Of a stretch of DNA of 64,000 nt, positions 47,640 to 58,555 are shown one piece after another. Origin of the DNA: Dichotomocladium elegans (lineage: Eukaryota > Mucoromycota > Mucoromycetes > Mucorales > Lichtheimiaceae); contig JAIXMN010000030.1 of the NCBI GenBank assembly GCA_025716815.1, positions 248,001 to 312,000 on the forward strand, in the 5' to 3' direction. How positions within the stretch are numbered: the stretch's first letter is position 1; each line of letters starts with the position of its first letter. Both the position numbers and the translations under genes were made by a program. The notes beneath the pieces were generated by a model. The model saw nothing but the letters and a program-made list of their open reading frames with translations. It ran no database searches and was not told the origin of the DNA.

Positions 47640-50600
47640 TCAAGCTCGCAAGTCAGCTTTATGACCGCTCGAGTAGCAATTCGATGGGTCAGGATTACAA
47701 TATACATGAGAGGGAATCTCCAAACGATCCAAGTCGATCCGCGCGCGCTCCGTCCATTCGATTCTATCCGCTGGCGTGAACGCATACTTGCCGAGGTTCG
47801 CCCAATAATATGCTTTCAGAAATGTGATTTCTTGTATAAAATGCATCTCGAAAATCCCATGCCTCAAAACCTATATCATGTTTATTTGTGTGAGTGTGCG
47901 CGCTCGCGTGTTCCTTTCTTTTTTTTTCCCCCGCACAAGCTTACCAAGTAGCCTTCGACGGTTCGGCCCGTACTGATGTATGGAAGTGCACGTGCAAGAT
48001 ATAGACACGGCTGGGTAAACTCCCAGAATTTGACCTGCTGGAAGGCATGGTTGATCCGGGAAACGCCGAGATTAAATTGGTCATAACTGCGTTCATCTTC
48101 TGCCGGAATGAGGTCAACCTCGGCGTCCTCGATCATGAGATACATGCCCATGGTTGCAAAAATCAGGCCAAAGATGGGGAAAATATTGGCTATTTTGTTT
48201 TGGATAGAGTCATGCAATAGGTACCATTGACGCGTTAGCAGAGAGAAAGAGAAAGAAAACGGCATCTTCAGGGGTGGGGCAAGAGGGAGGTAGTGTATGA
48301 TGGTTCTTACGTGTCACCGTTAAGGAAGGCAGAGCATTGACGAGCTGCTTGAGATGCTGCTTGGCAAAAACAAAATTGGATAATCGCGCATAGTAGCATA
48401 CAAGCGTCCCATGGATGGCAATTTTGTTATAATCCGCTGCACTATGAGCACGAGCTTCGAGCATAGCCACATACGCCTCGCAGTCGAACAAACGATCCAT
48501 GATGATGGCATTCGCAATGTTATACACGCCGAGCCATGTCTCGGCCTCGTAGTCACCATTTGCATGGGCCGTATTTGCCATTCGCTTGAGCAGCATCATA
48601 TCATCCGGTGAATTGTTGAGCGTGTTCTCAAAAATACGCATTGTAATCATCAGTCCCACGGATCGATAGAATGCCTGGCAGTCGGTGATAACACCAAAGG
48701 CCTCAACGGCCCGAATCGACTCTCTCAGCAGATCGCGTGCATTCGCAAACTTTCCCGCAGCAAAGCACAGCATTGCGCACGTCGTTAGCGTGCCAGGGTC
48801 ACCCTTGTCGGTAGGACGCTGCTGCTTGAGTGCCTTCGTGATATAAAAGATACTGTGCTCTTTTTGATCATTGATCCAACAAAGCAATGAATTGCGTGTC
48901 AAGAACAAGTTGTAACTGCTCGGACTGCAATCTCCAAGCCGTTCGCATGCATTGAGACCCACAAGGCATGTGTATACAAATGCTCGCCCTTTCCCCTTGT
49001 AGAAATAGATGTTCGACAGCTGGATCATAATATCAACGACCCGGCGCCATATCAGTCGCTTCGTAGAACTCGTATATCTCGTAAGCGGACCCATCCGCCG
49101 GTGTTGGTACTGTATCAATCGATTGAGGTACAGCTTGAACAAAAACTTGGGCTCCGTAGCAGGCCAAGGCTCACCGAGTGCGTCAAGAGCCAGAAATAGG
49201 TACTCTTCGCCCTCGTTTAGCTTCGTCCGCATCGTGTAACAGATGCCCAGGCGGCGGTAAATGTCACTTCTATGAATTCGCCCATAATGTTCCGCAATTG
49301 CCTCATTGTCATCAAGGATTTTGACAATCGCCGTCAGGTTGTCTGTTGCTTCGGGTAAAAAATAGGATTTCATGTTGAGATCCGCGAGTAACTCGAGGTA
49401 TACAAGCTGTTTCGCCAGAGCATCTGTCTTCATGTAGTGCCGTGTCACTTTGGGGAGCAGATCTGAGTAATTGTCACGGTTGAGCCGGCTTTCATAGAAT
49501 CGTGCAAGTCGCTGATGGAAGTCCACGCGTGTCTCATACGGCACCATGGAATAAATGCTCTCGGGGGTAGTGATATGTGCGAAGGTGTACATAGTCATCT
49601 CCTCATGAAGCGTAGGACCATCTATCTGATTAAGAAATTGGTAGATATCGTACACTTGTATCAGGTTGCGTATATCTTCCATCTCCTGTTGTTGGAAGAT
49701 TGGATTATCGTTGATCACCGCTGCCACTTCCTCGATGGTAAAGTACTGGTCCAGACAGCTTGCCACCTATTCCATAGCACACATGAGTTCTCTACTGTTT
49801 TCTTTTTTTGCACGGAAAAAAATCGTTCAGTCACCGTTAAGAATTCTTGAAAACTTGCTTCAAGGCGGTCATACTGCATCATGATAATACGCTTATAGTC
49901 AAAATTGACAAGTAGGTCATCAAGATCAAACTCGCTGCTGCTCGTCACCAATTCACTGTCCATTACGGTCACGTGACTCTTAAAGTCTTTGAGAACGAGC
50001 GCCATGTTCCTAAATAAGTACGTATCCCCCATATCAATGCCCTATTTCTTTTGTCGCACACAAACAGGAACCAGATAAAAACACTTACTTGACATACAAC
50101 GGATTCCCGCCCGTCCGTTTCTTTTTTTTTTTATTAGATGTTATATTTAATTCCAGGTGCCGCCTTATGTCCATTTTTATTTGATCACATTACCTGAAAG
50201 ACTCGAACAATCTCAGGGCTGACTCTCCTCACCCCATTTTGGAAGGTGTGCAAAATGATTTCACCAATCTCCTCAGCCCCAAGCCCATTAAGCGTTATTT
50301 CTTCGTGCGAACCGAGCTTATAAAAGTCGCTCAGGAAACCAACATTGTAGTCTCTTGGCGGGCGAGTTGCCATAATGATCATCACCCGCTGGCACTGTTC
50401 ATGAATGTGATAAAGCACTCGGATAGAAGCAGGATCGGCCCCTGTTTCTCATATCATATTTTTTCATATCAGCCTCCCCAACACTGCGCAGACCACCCGC
50501 TCCTGCCGAAAAAAAAAACTTACACTGGACATCATCGCATATAAACACAACGCCCATCTGCTCAGACACATACCGGACCATTCTCATAATCACACCTATC

Positions 50601-53600
50601 AGCAGGATGTCTCGCGCACGACCGTCAAGCCGAGCAATGTATTTATTCTCCCTGACCTCGCCGAGCAGCGGGAACACAGCCTTGAACAATGGCAAAAGAC
50701 TCTCATCCTCACCACATTTTGCCAGGCATTTGTTTATCTGCTCAACAAGTTCATTGTTTGCCTCATTGCCGACCGGTCCGCTTGTGCGATGGGCGGACGA
50801 GTACGAACCAATCCGCCCGAGTGACTCACGATTGCTCACAGATGAGATCTGCGACAACGTCGATGTGCGATCGCCTGCATTTAAAGTCGGTGGGAGCGGA
50901 CATCCCATCATTTGCGGGGGGAACGACTGGTGCCGCTGGTTCTGCTCAATCTTGTCAGTGATAATCAAGTCAAATAATGCGAGCAGGGGATTCCTGATCA
51001 GGCAGTACTTCGAACTTCGCTCGACTTCAGCAGACGAACACCAGCTATGAACGTAAATATTCATGAGTTTTCGTTCCCATCTACTTCCTCCCCCTCAAAA
51101 AAAAGGATCCCGGGCAGACCAGGTTATAACATCTTCCGAGGAAAGCATCCTGTTGATCACGTGACAGAAGAAACTCTTGCCCGCGCCGGACGGGCCCGAG
51201 ATGACCATCACGTGATGGTTTTGGGCCCCATTCCAGTCCGCGATGAGCTGGGTTGCCCTATCTAGCTCTGCCTTGTATCCGATAAAGTCACTGCTACTAC
51301 CGCCACCGTTGTTATTGGTTGCCTCGCCGCTGTTGCCGCCCTCGCTGTATTCCTGAAGCGAGATGCGCTTGGGCTGTCCGGACTGGCCAAACTTTGTGAT
51401 GCTGTACATCTGCACCGGCTTGACTCTGCCCTTGACAAAGTTTTGGCCCATGTCTTCAAAATCACATAGACCGCCGATCTGCTGTCGTGTGGCTGTGTCA
51501 CATACAACGTTCTTCTTCGCAAAGCCGAACTTGAGCATTCGAACAGCAAGTACAATGGCGTCGCCGCAGATACTCGGGTCTCGGCGGTACGGATTACCTT
51601 GCGGAAGCACAGCATTGAATATAGTCCCGGTAGAGAGCGCGATGGAGAAGTCGGCTAGCTTAAAATGTCGATATGCATTTCGCAGCTCGACGGCAGCCTT
51701 AGCCGCGAACAACGCCTCGCGCTCATGCGAAAGTGGCGGCAGTCCGAAGACAGCAAGGATCGTCGGACCTTTGTCATCCACCGCAAACTGTTGGATCATG
51801 CCCTCATACTTGACGAGGATCCGGATCGCACATGTCACCGCCTTTTGCGCAATATGAAGGCCCCTTGGGGTGGCCACATTGAGCCGTCCGAGACTGACAA
51901 ACATGACGGTCACCTCGCGAAACTGGGCAGGAAAATTACCATCCGGGCTGCGCTGAAGCCGGTAGAGTGCACTGCGATTGACATATTTGAAATAATTGGG
52001 ATTTGGGTCGTTCGAAAGCTCACGGAATTCTTTATGTCGTGTACGCGGGACGAGTGGTTCAATGCTGAGTTTGGATGCCTGGCGCTTGAGCTCCGGATGG
52101 TTGGAAAGGTAAGTTGCGGCTGCGGTATTGTGTCGCGCAATCCGTTTGTTGTGGTCCTCGTGTTCCCGCCCTCGGACGATGTAGATCCTTTTGCGCTTCT
52201 CGTACACATAATCCAGCGACTGGTTATAGACCAGTCGATGAACCTCGGGCGTGATGCTCATCTCTCCTCCTTTCGCGGCTGACAGCGCATCTTCGAGTTG
52301 TTCTACAGCAGGCCCACAAATCGCATATTCCAATCGTCCCGCATAATCCAGAAAATGCTTGTCAACGGTTGTTAATTCCTCGGCCGAACGCCGCTTGCTA
52401 TTTTGTCCGTTCAGAGATGTCGAGTACGGCGATAGAGTGTGATGCCTGCTCTTGCTGTTGCTGCTGTTCTCGGTAGGCGCGGTTTGCTCACCAAGTATGA
52501 CATTGGTTACATCGCCGCAGGACATGGCAATATGGAGCTCTAAATCTACGACATTCTTGATGCTTGTACTATCACTATTCACCATGTTGGTGGCGTCGCT
52601 TGGTCGGTGTGCATAGACCCGACTGGACTTCTTCCGTTTACTCTGATGGCCCTTGCAGCGCAGCAATGGGAGACAGGACAACGCGTCAAATGCCATTGAG
52701 TATTCCTCTGGATATTCTATGATGCTGATAGAGTCTGGCCCCGAGGGAGTGCTCGGTCCAGCGGATGGATAGTGGAGCATGGCGCTACTTTCGCTATTGT
52801 TGCTACTGCTGCCGCCATCACCAGAGCTTTGGCCATCAAAGAGGACAAACCGCTGGGCTTTAATGGATCGCACCTGCTGTCGATTAATTTCGCCAGTCGC
52901 TGTACGGTGCTTGGCGCGCTCCTCTGCCGTGAGATACACGCGGTAATGTGAAAGTCGCGCAAGGAGCTGCTGACCACACTCGATAGCGCGTCGCACAATG
53001 ACACTTTTTTGTCGCACTGTCAAATTTCTCGTCGTCATATTATTACTACCATCCGCATATATTGCTTCCTCGCCCTGATTCATTGGTATATCGTCCTCGC
53101 GTGTGTTGCCCTCCGTCAAGGCTGCATCGGACAGACTGGGCTGAAAGCTGACGAGTACGGCATCCCCAAGAAACTAAATCATCAACAAAAGATGAGGTCA
53201 TGGCTCCAGTCTTGGTTTCGCTCGGTCTTTCTCTATCCCCTTATGTAGATATAATTGGCTGACAACTACCTTCACAACGTCGCCACCGTAGAATTCGACA
53301 ATTTGAATGCACTACACGTTCAATAAATATTATAACATCATTTGCAAACCGTTGACTCAATCAGTCTTACCTCGCCAAGATAAGCGCCTATTTCAAGTGC
53401 AAGTGCTTCGGCACCTGATTGACCCTTTTCTGTGGCCTGTGATGTCAACTAGAAGGACCAAATGGTTCAACAGATGGTGGGCTATGCGGATCGTGTAATA
53501 AAGAAGAAAAGATTTCTTACTCTGCTAAAACCTATGAGGAGAGAGCGTGATATAGATATATATGTACAAGGCGTTGTTGTATGAGTAAGGCGGCGAAAAA

Positions 53601-53842
53601 GAAAGAGAGAGACACAGATACTGTGTACGTCTACGCGTGATTGAACCTACCAACAACATCAACCATGAGGACAACACCGAATTGCGTATGGGAGTATGGC
53701 AGTGTTAATTGCTCATCGAGCGCGTGCAATGACCGAACATACTACGAAACAAAATGAAGCGCAGGAAGTGTTGGATTGAATGTTTTGCTCGATCGGGACG
53801 TGGATCACTTGCTTTTGCAATATAGGGTGCAATGTTGAACAT
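47640..53842 (-). CDS. Soluble-adenylyl-cyclase-like protein (cyclase, ATPase and helical repeats)
   Basis: Thirteen exons: 53842-53813, 53741-53651, 53531-53521, 53448-53371, 53311-53270, 53173-51120, 51044-50524, 50441-50194, 50120-50089, 50009-49835, 49766-48318, 48265-47945, 47870-47640, giving 1760 aa. The first cyclase half has GVVLMVDVVGFSRLT and YGGDVVKFLGDAVLVSF; both metal-binding Asp positions are kept. The second half (about 495-650) has REVTVMFVSLGRLNV and DDKGPTILAVFGLPPLSHERE, the sAC (ADCY10) signature. An ATPase follows: Walker A ISGPSGAGKSFF (about 743) and Walker B VVFICDDVQWADP (about 940), then about 700 residues of helical TPR-like repeats. Animal sAC makes cAMP and senses bicarbonate; that here is inferred. 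A roughly 350-residue Ser-rich insert separates the halves. Exon 3 is 11 nt, and intron 1 has a GC donor. Confidence 0.85.
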
Positions 53843-54350
53843 TGCAAACACAAGGATGAATCAATCACCAGAAGGTTTTGGTATCTTTCTTCCCCCACTT
53901 GGCAAATGTGTGAAAAGAAAAAAGAAAAAGTAGGCAAGACCCAGCAACACTGGGAATAGCAGTAACTGTTTGATTATGCGAAACAACAACAACGATAAGA
54001 AACCATACACCTCGCCTTTGCTTTTCCACTCCTTTTTAGGTTGCCCGCTTTTTGTGCGGGTCTCGGTGACGTATAGCTGAACACAAAAAAGGCATGATGC
54101 TTTGAACCTGCCGGCTCCCTTCCGGCTCTGTCGCCGATATTAAAGCTATTGTAACACGAATCCTTTCTAGATTATAGAGATCTGGTCCAAATTGTTTACT
54201 ATGCTAAACGGCGATCTCTGTTTGTGGCTTACTCTTCTCCAAAAATAGCAAACCAGCAGAGTGATTTCAATAGTCATACGCATAATCCGTACAAGTCGGG
54301 TTTTCAACCACTGCGCTCTTTATTTAACATGTCTTTGCATGATTAACCAT
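53843..54350. other. Intergenic, cyclase promoter side
   Basis: About 500 bp between two minus-strand genes: the cyclase upstream region and the LRR 3' flank. No gene seen. Confidence 0.6.
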
Positions 54351-56215
54351 CTAATCATCCCATCCACCGACATCCAGACCAGTTCCTGTAGTCTCTTTCT
54401 CCTTTTGGGCCGCAGACTCCAATAATGAAACAACATCATCTTTGCTACTGTCCGCGTTCGATCCACCGTTCTTTTTACCCTTGACCGACGTCTTTCGCTG
54501 TGTTGTTGCAGCCTTGGTCTTATCGACAATGCCCACCACGCCTGATTTTTGCCGGACTGCCTTCGACATGCCCTTTACGTTTGCTTCTGCTTGCTGTTGC
54601 TGTTTTTCATTGGCCTCGATATCGCCTTTATGCGCTGGCTCTTCCTCTTTAGGTAAAAAGAATGAGTCCTTTTTGCTAGATGCAGTAGATTCTTTCTCTT
54701 CGGTTCCTGCCACTCGTTTTTTCGTTTTCATATCCTCGCGGGTGCGTTTATTCGTTTTACGTTCCATGTCGCCATTGGCAGCAGCAGCAGCAGCCGAGGT
54801 CTTGGCTGCGATTTTCCTCTCGTCCTTTTTCGAACCAGCTGCGGCTGCAGCAACCTTAACTTTCTTAAGGCCAGGCTTTTTCTCCACATGATCTTCATTT
54901 GCCCGCTTGGTACCCTTATTTGATGACGCTTTGCCATGCTCGCTAGGTTTCACAGCCTCTCCCTCCTTCTTCATTTTCTTTGCCACCACTTGCTCTGTCG
55001 GCGCTCCTTTCAGCGTACGCTTGGTGCCGCGGCTCTGTTGCTTTTCCACTGAAATCGTTTCACCACTATCTTTTTTTCCCTCAATTGCTCCGCCATCATC
55101 ATCTTTCTTGAGCTGCTTTTCCCGTTTCAGACGCTGCTTCTTCTCGACAATATTCAGGTTGGCCTCGTGCTTCTTTTTGCGTTCCAGGAACTTGGGATCA
55201 AATCGTTGGCCGTCTAACACACGGAGCGATGGTACCAGTTTCAAAATCTATTTGATATACATATTTGTAAATACATGGGTGAAATAAAGTTGTTATCAGA
55301 CTTGCCTTTTCACGGTAGCCGTCTTTCTCTACGAGTGGATTGCCCTTCAGGTTTAAGTTGGTGAGTTTGGTTAACGATCCTAACGCGGCTATACCACTAG
55401 CCATTTGATTTTTATTAATTGTTTTTTTGCTATACGCAATTCCCCTTTTTACTCACCTCCATTCCGCGAGTTGATTGTTGCCCAAGTCCAAAATTTCAAC
55501 GGAGGAGCAATTTCTGAGGGTATCTGGCAACTTGGCTATCCCGTTATCATTCATGCGCAGTTCTTTGAGCGCAGGATTGACGGAGAAGTCGGGGATGGTT
55601 GTGAATTCATTGTGGGCGGCCGAGAACTTTGTAAGCTGGGTAAGGGTCGGCAGTGATGGCATGGTCTTGATGTGGTTGTGTGACAAGACTGTATGCATGA
55701 TCAAATAATCAATCTCTTGCTTTCTGTTGCTAAATGAATGTTTACCTAGGGTATTTAACTGTGTTAACTTCTCCAGATGTTGAACCGAACCAATTTTGTT
55801 ATTGTTAAGAATAAGCGCCTTAAGTCCTTCGAGATGTTCGATATCACTGCTGATCGTCGTGAGCTCATTGTTGCTGAGGTTGAGTACTAATGCCAACAAA
55901 ACAAAAACTCTCCCATCAGCAGCCTGTTACAAGTGAAACAATGGGTATACCAATACCATTGAGCTTTTTAAGTTGATCAACTCCAGTGATCGCCGTGATT
56001 ACGTTTTGCGATAAATTGAGCCATGTCAATGCAGATAGATCGCGAACTCCCGTGATTGTTGTCAAATTATTCTTGCTTAGGTTGAGTTTTCGAAGATTAG
56101 TACAACTGGCGACCGCGGATGCGTCAGTTAGCTCTTTGGATGACAGGTTGAGGTCAGTGATCTCAGCAGCAGGTTGGCCGCACCATTCCGACAGTTGTTC
56201 CACGGTCAGTTGCAT
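54351..56215 (-). CDS. Leucine-rich repeat protein with Lys-rich tail
   Basis: Five exons: 56215-55957, 55886-55746, 55688-55457, 55396-55306, 55247-54351, giving 539 aa. About ten LRRs (residues about 17-240) of the SDS22-like type are visible, e.g. LRKLNLSKNNLTTI, LTWLNLSQNVITAI, LKALILNNNKI, VEILDLGNNQLAEW, LTNLNLKGNPL. They close with an LRR cap (ILKLVPSLRVLDGQRFD). The remaining 280 residues are Lys/Glu/Ala-rich with many basic clusters (KKKHEANLNIVEKKQRLKREK, KRTREDMKTKKR) that look like nuclear or nucleolar signals, and end GLDVGGWDD. The exact family is unknown; it may be a nuclear protein-binding scaffold. The intron after 55306 has a GC donor (GCAAGT), forced by YREK joining ILKLV. 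Confidence 0.85.
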
Positions 56216-56801
56216 GAGGTGTTTAGTGTGTACAAAGAATGGAGAAAAAAATATGCCCTTTTTGCGGGCAATGGGGGAGCAAACTTAAAAATTGCAACGC
56301 AGCCACAAACAGAGAATGTTGTCATAGTCCATAGTCCTTTTACCCTAACAAATCCTTTTCCAAACTGCATCACGTTTCGTGTGGAGCCTAGCTCGGGTTG
56401 AATGTACAATTTGTCTATATTCATCTCTAAAGACCATCGTAGAGGTAGATTGATATACAGAAAATGACGTGAACGTATTTACCGAAAATTACTAAAAGTC
56501 ATGATTGATGGGCTGTCTGTGCGCCTACATGCTGCGTCTTTGTACCGTGTGCTACAAGTATTTCGGCCATTTAAGTACAATAGATTGGAATACCTTGCTA
56601 CATACGGAGCATAGAACGAGCCGGTATCGTGCGCTGCATTGGCCATCATATAGCCGATATCCATCGAATATAAGATTCGATCTCTCTCTATGAGATTATT
56701 AAATCAAGGCGTTTCAAACCTTTTTCAGCAAAGCGATTTAATGCGCCGTTTCCAAAATTGAAGTCGTATCCTAGCAGTCCTGATGTCGCAAGACCACAAA
56801 A
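56216..56801. other. Intergenic, LRR promoter side and left flank of mobile region
   Basis: Nearly 600 bp, AT-rich and stop-dense. No TATA or terminal repeat could be assigned. Confidence 0.5.
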
Positions 56802-58120
56802 ATGGACGACGTCCAGAAAGATTTACGCATGATGACAAAGCAAAAGTTGGGCAAATCCATCTCCATAAAAATTAGTCAGCTTTTGCTTTTTGAATCCTTT
56901 CGTTTTATACCTATTTCACATTCTGAAATGAGCAATTTGTTTTTTACGAAGATGGGCGAGATCATGTCCTTGATGAACGTAGCTGATCTGAACCTGTGGT
57001 CTATATCGTTGATGAGAGAATGTACTCTCGACCCAACCGGAAGGATACAGACATTCATATGAAATAAGCAGACTTAAAGCGCAGTTAGTACAGAGTGTAC
57101 GCCAACAAAGATAAGGTCAGATTATTCAAACCAATGTTTGAGAAGGTTTTGATTGCATCTGCTGCTGCAGACAGCTATGAATCCATGTTCGGTCAGCTCA
57201 GCGATGGACATCACAATATATACGTAAACCACCATGACAGCATTTTTAAAAAATGTAGAGGCAGAGATCGCTCACATATTCTCAACAAAGAGCATCTGCT
57301 AAACGTTCTAGAGCAACTGATAGGGAAATTGCTCCAGAGATTTGACAATCTTACAGTGTCGAAAACGTCACTTCATGCATTTATGAAAAATAAACACAAC
57401 TTATCACTAAAAAAGACACAGTTTCAGCCTGTAGACAGGAACGGTGATGCAAAAATCCAAGATCGCCTTGCTTGGGTGCGCCGATGGGATATGACTGACA
57501 TCGATTTAGAAAAAAATGATGATTCTGGATTCCATATCAACATCAAGCGCAGCATGGCATGGTCCAGGAAAGGGTAGTTCTGGCAATTTTTACAGTGCGC
57601 GAAAACAAGAGCAAAGACAAACTACCATCTTGGGAGCGATTATCGGCATCCGACTCATTAGAGATAGCTTGAGATTCCCGAAGCTACTAATCAAGAAAAA
57701 AAAGAGGCAGGTCAATCTTAAGTTGCGAGCAAAGAACTGTAACTGGACAAGCACCTCAGCTTCCTTGAGGCTACAATGGACAAGATGGATAAGCATGAAC
57801 ATATGAAGGGCCATTATGTGGTAATGGATAACGCATCTATCCATAAGGCTGAGAATGTCTCTAAATATATTGAGTCTCGAAGATATTGTTGCACCTATCT
57901 TCCATCATACTCGCCAGAATTGAATCCTATTGAATAGTTTTGGTCATTTCAAGAACAAAGTAAAACATAATAGATTCTTGGAAAGCGAGACACTGAAGCA
58001 ACGGATAGCTTAAAGTTGAGCGATTTCAAAGGATTTGTCTCTTATTCTTAAAGGTGTCTAGTTAGCCGTTGTAGTCGGGAAAATATGATCCGACTAGTAA
58101 CAATTCTACAGAAGCAATCA
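56802..58120 (+). pseudogene. Broken IS630/Tc1-type DDE transposase
   Basis: Transposase-like segments occur in changing frames. A helix-rich N-terminal part is at 57095-57550 (SKTSLHAFMKNKHNLSLKK, ending SGFHINIKRSMAW). It continues about 57600-57700 as TTILGAI in another frame, then at 57761-57940 as HYVVMDNASIHKAENVSKYI and YLPSYSPELNPIE. A TAG follows this last motif, then SDFKGFVSY and a stop. The second Asp (VMDNASIH) and the final Glu (PELNPIE) are kept, while the first acidic motif (usually FxDESGFH) is damaged to NDDSGFH. At least two frame changes and one stop mean it cannot make an active enzyme. The 56802-57062 frame may be its N-terminal exon. A 7 bp inverted repeat (58072-58078, 58090-58096) follows the coding remnant. 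Confidence 0.75.
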
Positions 58121-58555
58121 CGGTATAGATATGGATATGAATATGTTAGGGAAAGGAGGGAAAAGAGTGATTATGAGAAGATATCGGATCCCATATTTCT
58201 TTAGATATGTTGAAAGGATTGTTGAGTTATGAAGAGCATTAATTTATATGCAATCATACAGTATTAGGTCGGATCTCGCATAAAACGAAGAAATAGTCTC
58301 TATAACTAAAGTATGGCGAGCGGGTGGGTATTTGTCTGGTTTGTATAGAACAGCTCATCAGCGAAACAGGTCATGAAAAGCTTGTCATGCAGAGGGCTGG
58401 CTGCCTCCCTGTGTTGTGAATGTTTGTTTATAATTGATAATATGAGCATAATTACACATATGTTCAAATCAACTCTATTGTGGGTGGCAGTGCAAAGAAC
58501 TGAAGACTCTAGAAAGACGTTGGATATGTCGGATATAACGACGATAATGCAGTAG
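58121..58555. other. Spacer between transposase relic and Fanzor-like gene
   Basis: The 435 bp are AT-rich. They may hold the 5' exon of the Fanzor-like gene, but no start could be fixed. Confidence 0.4.
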
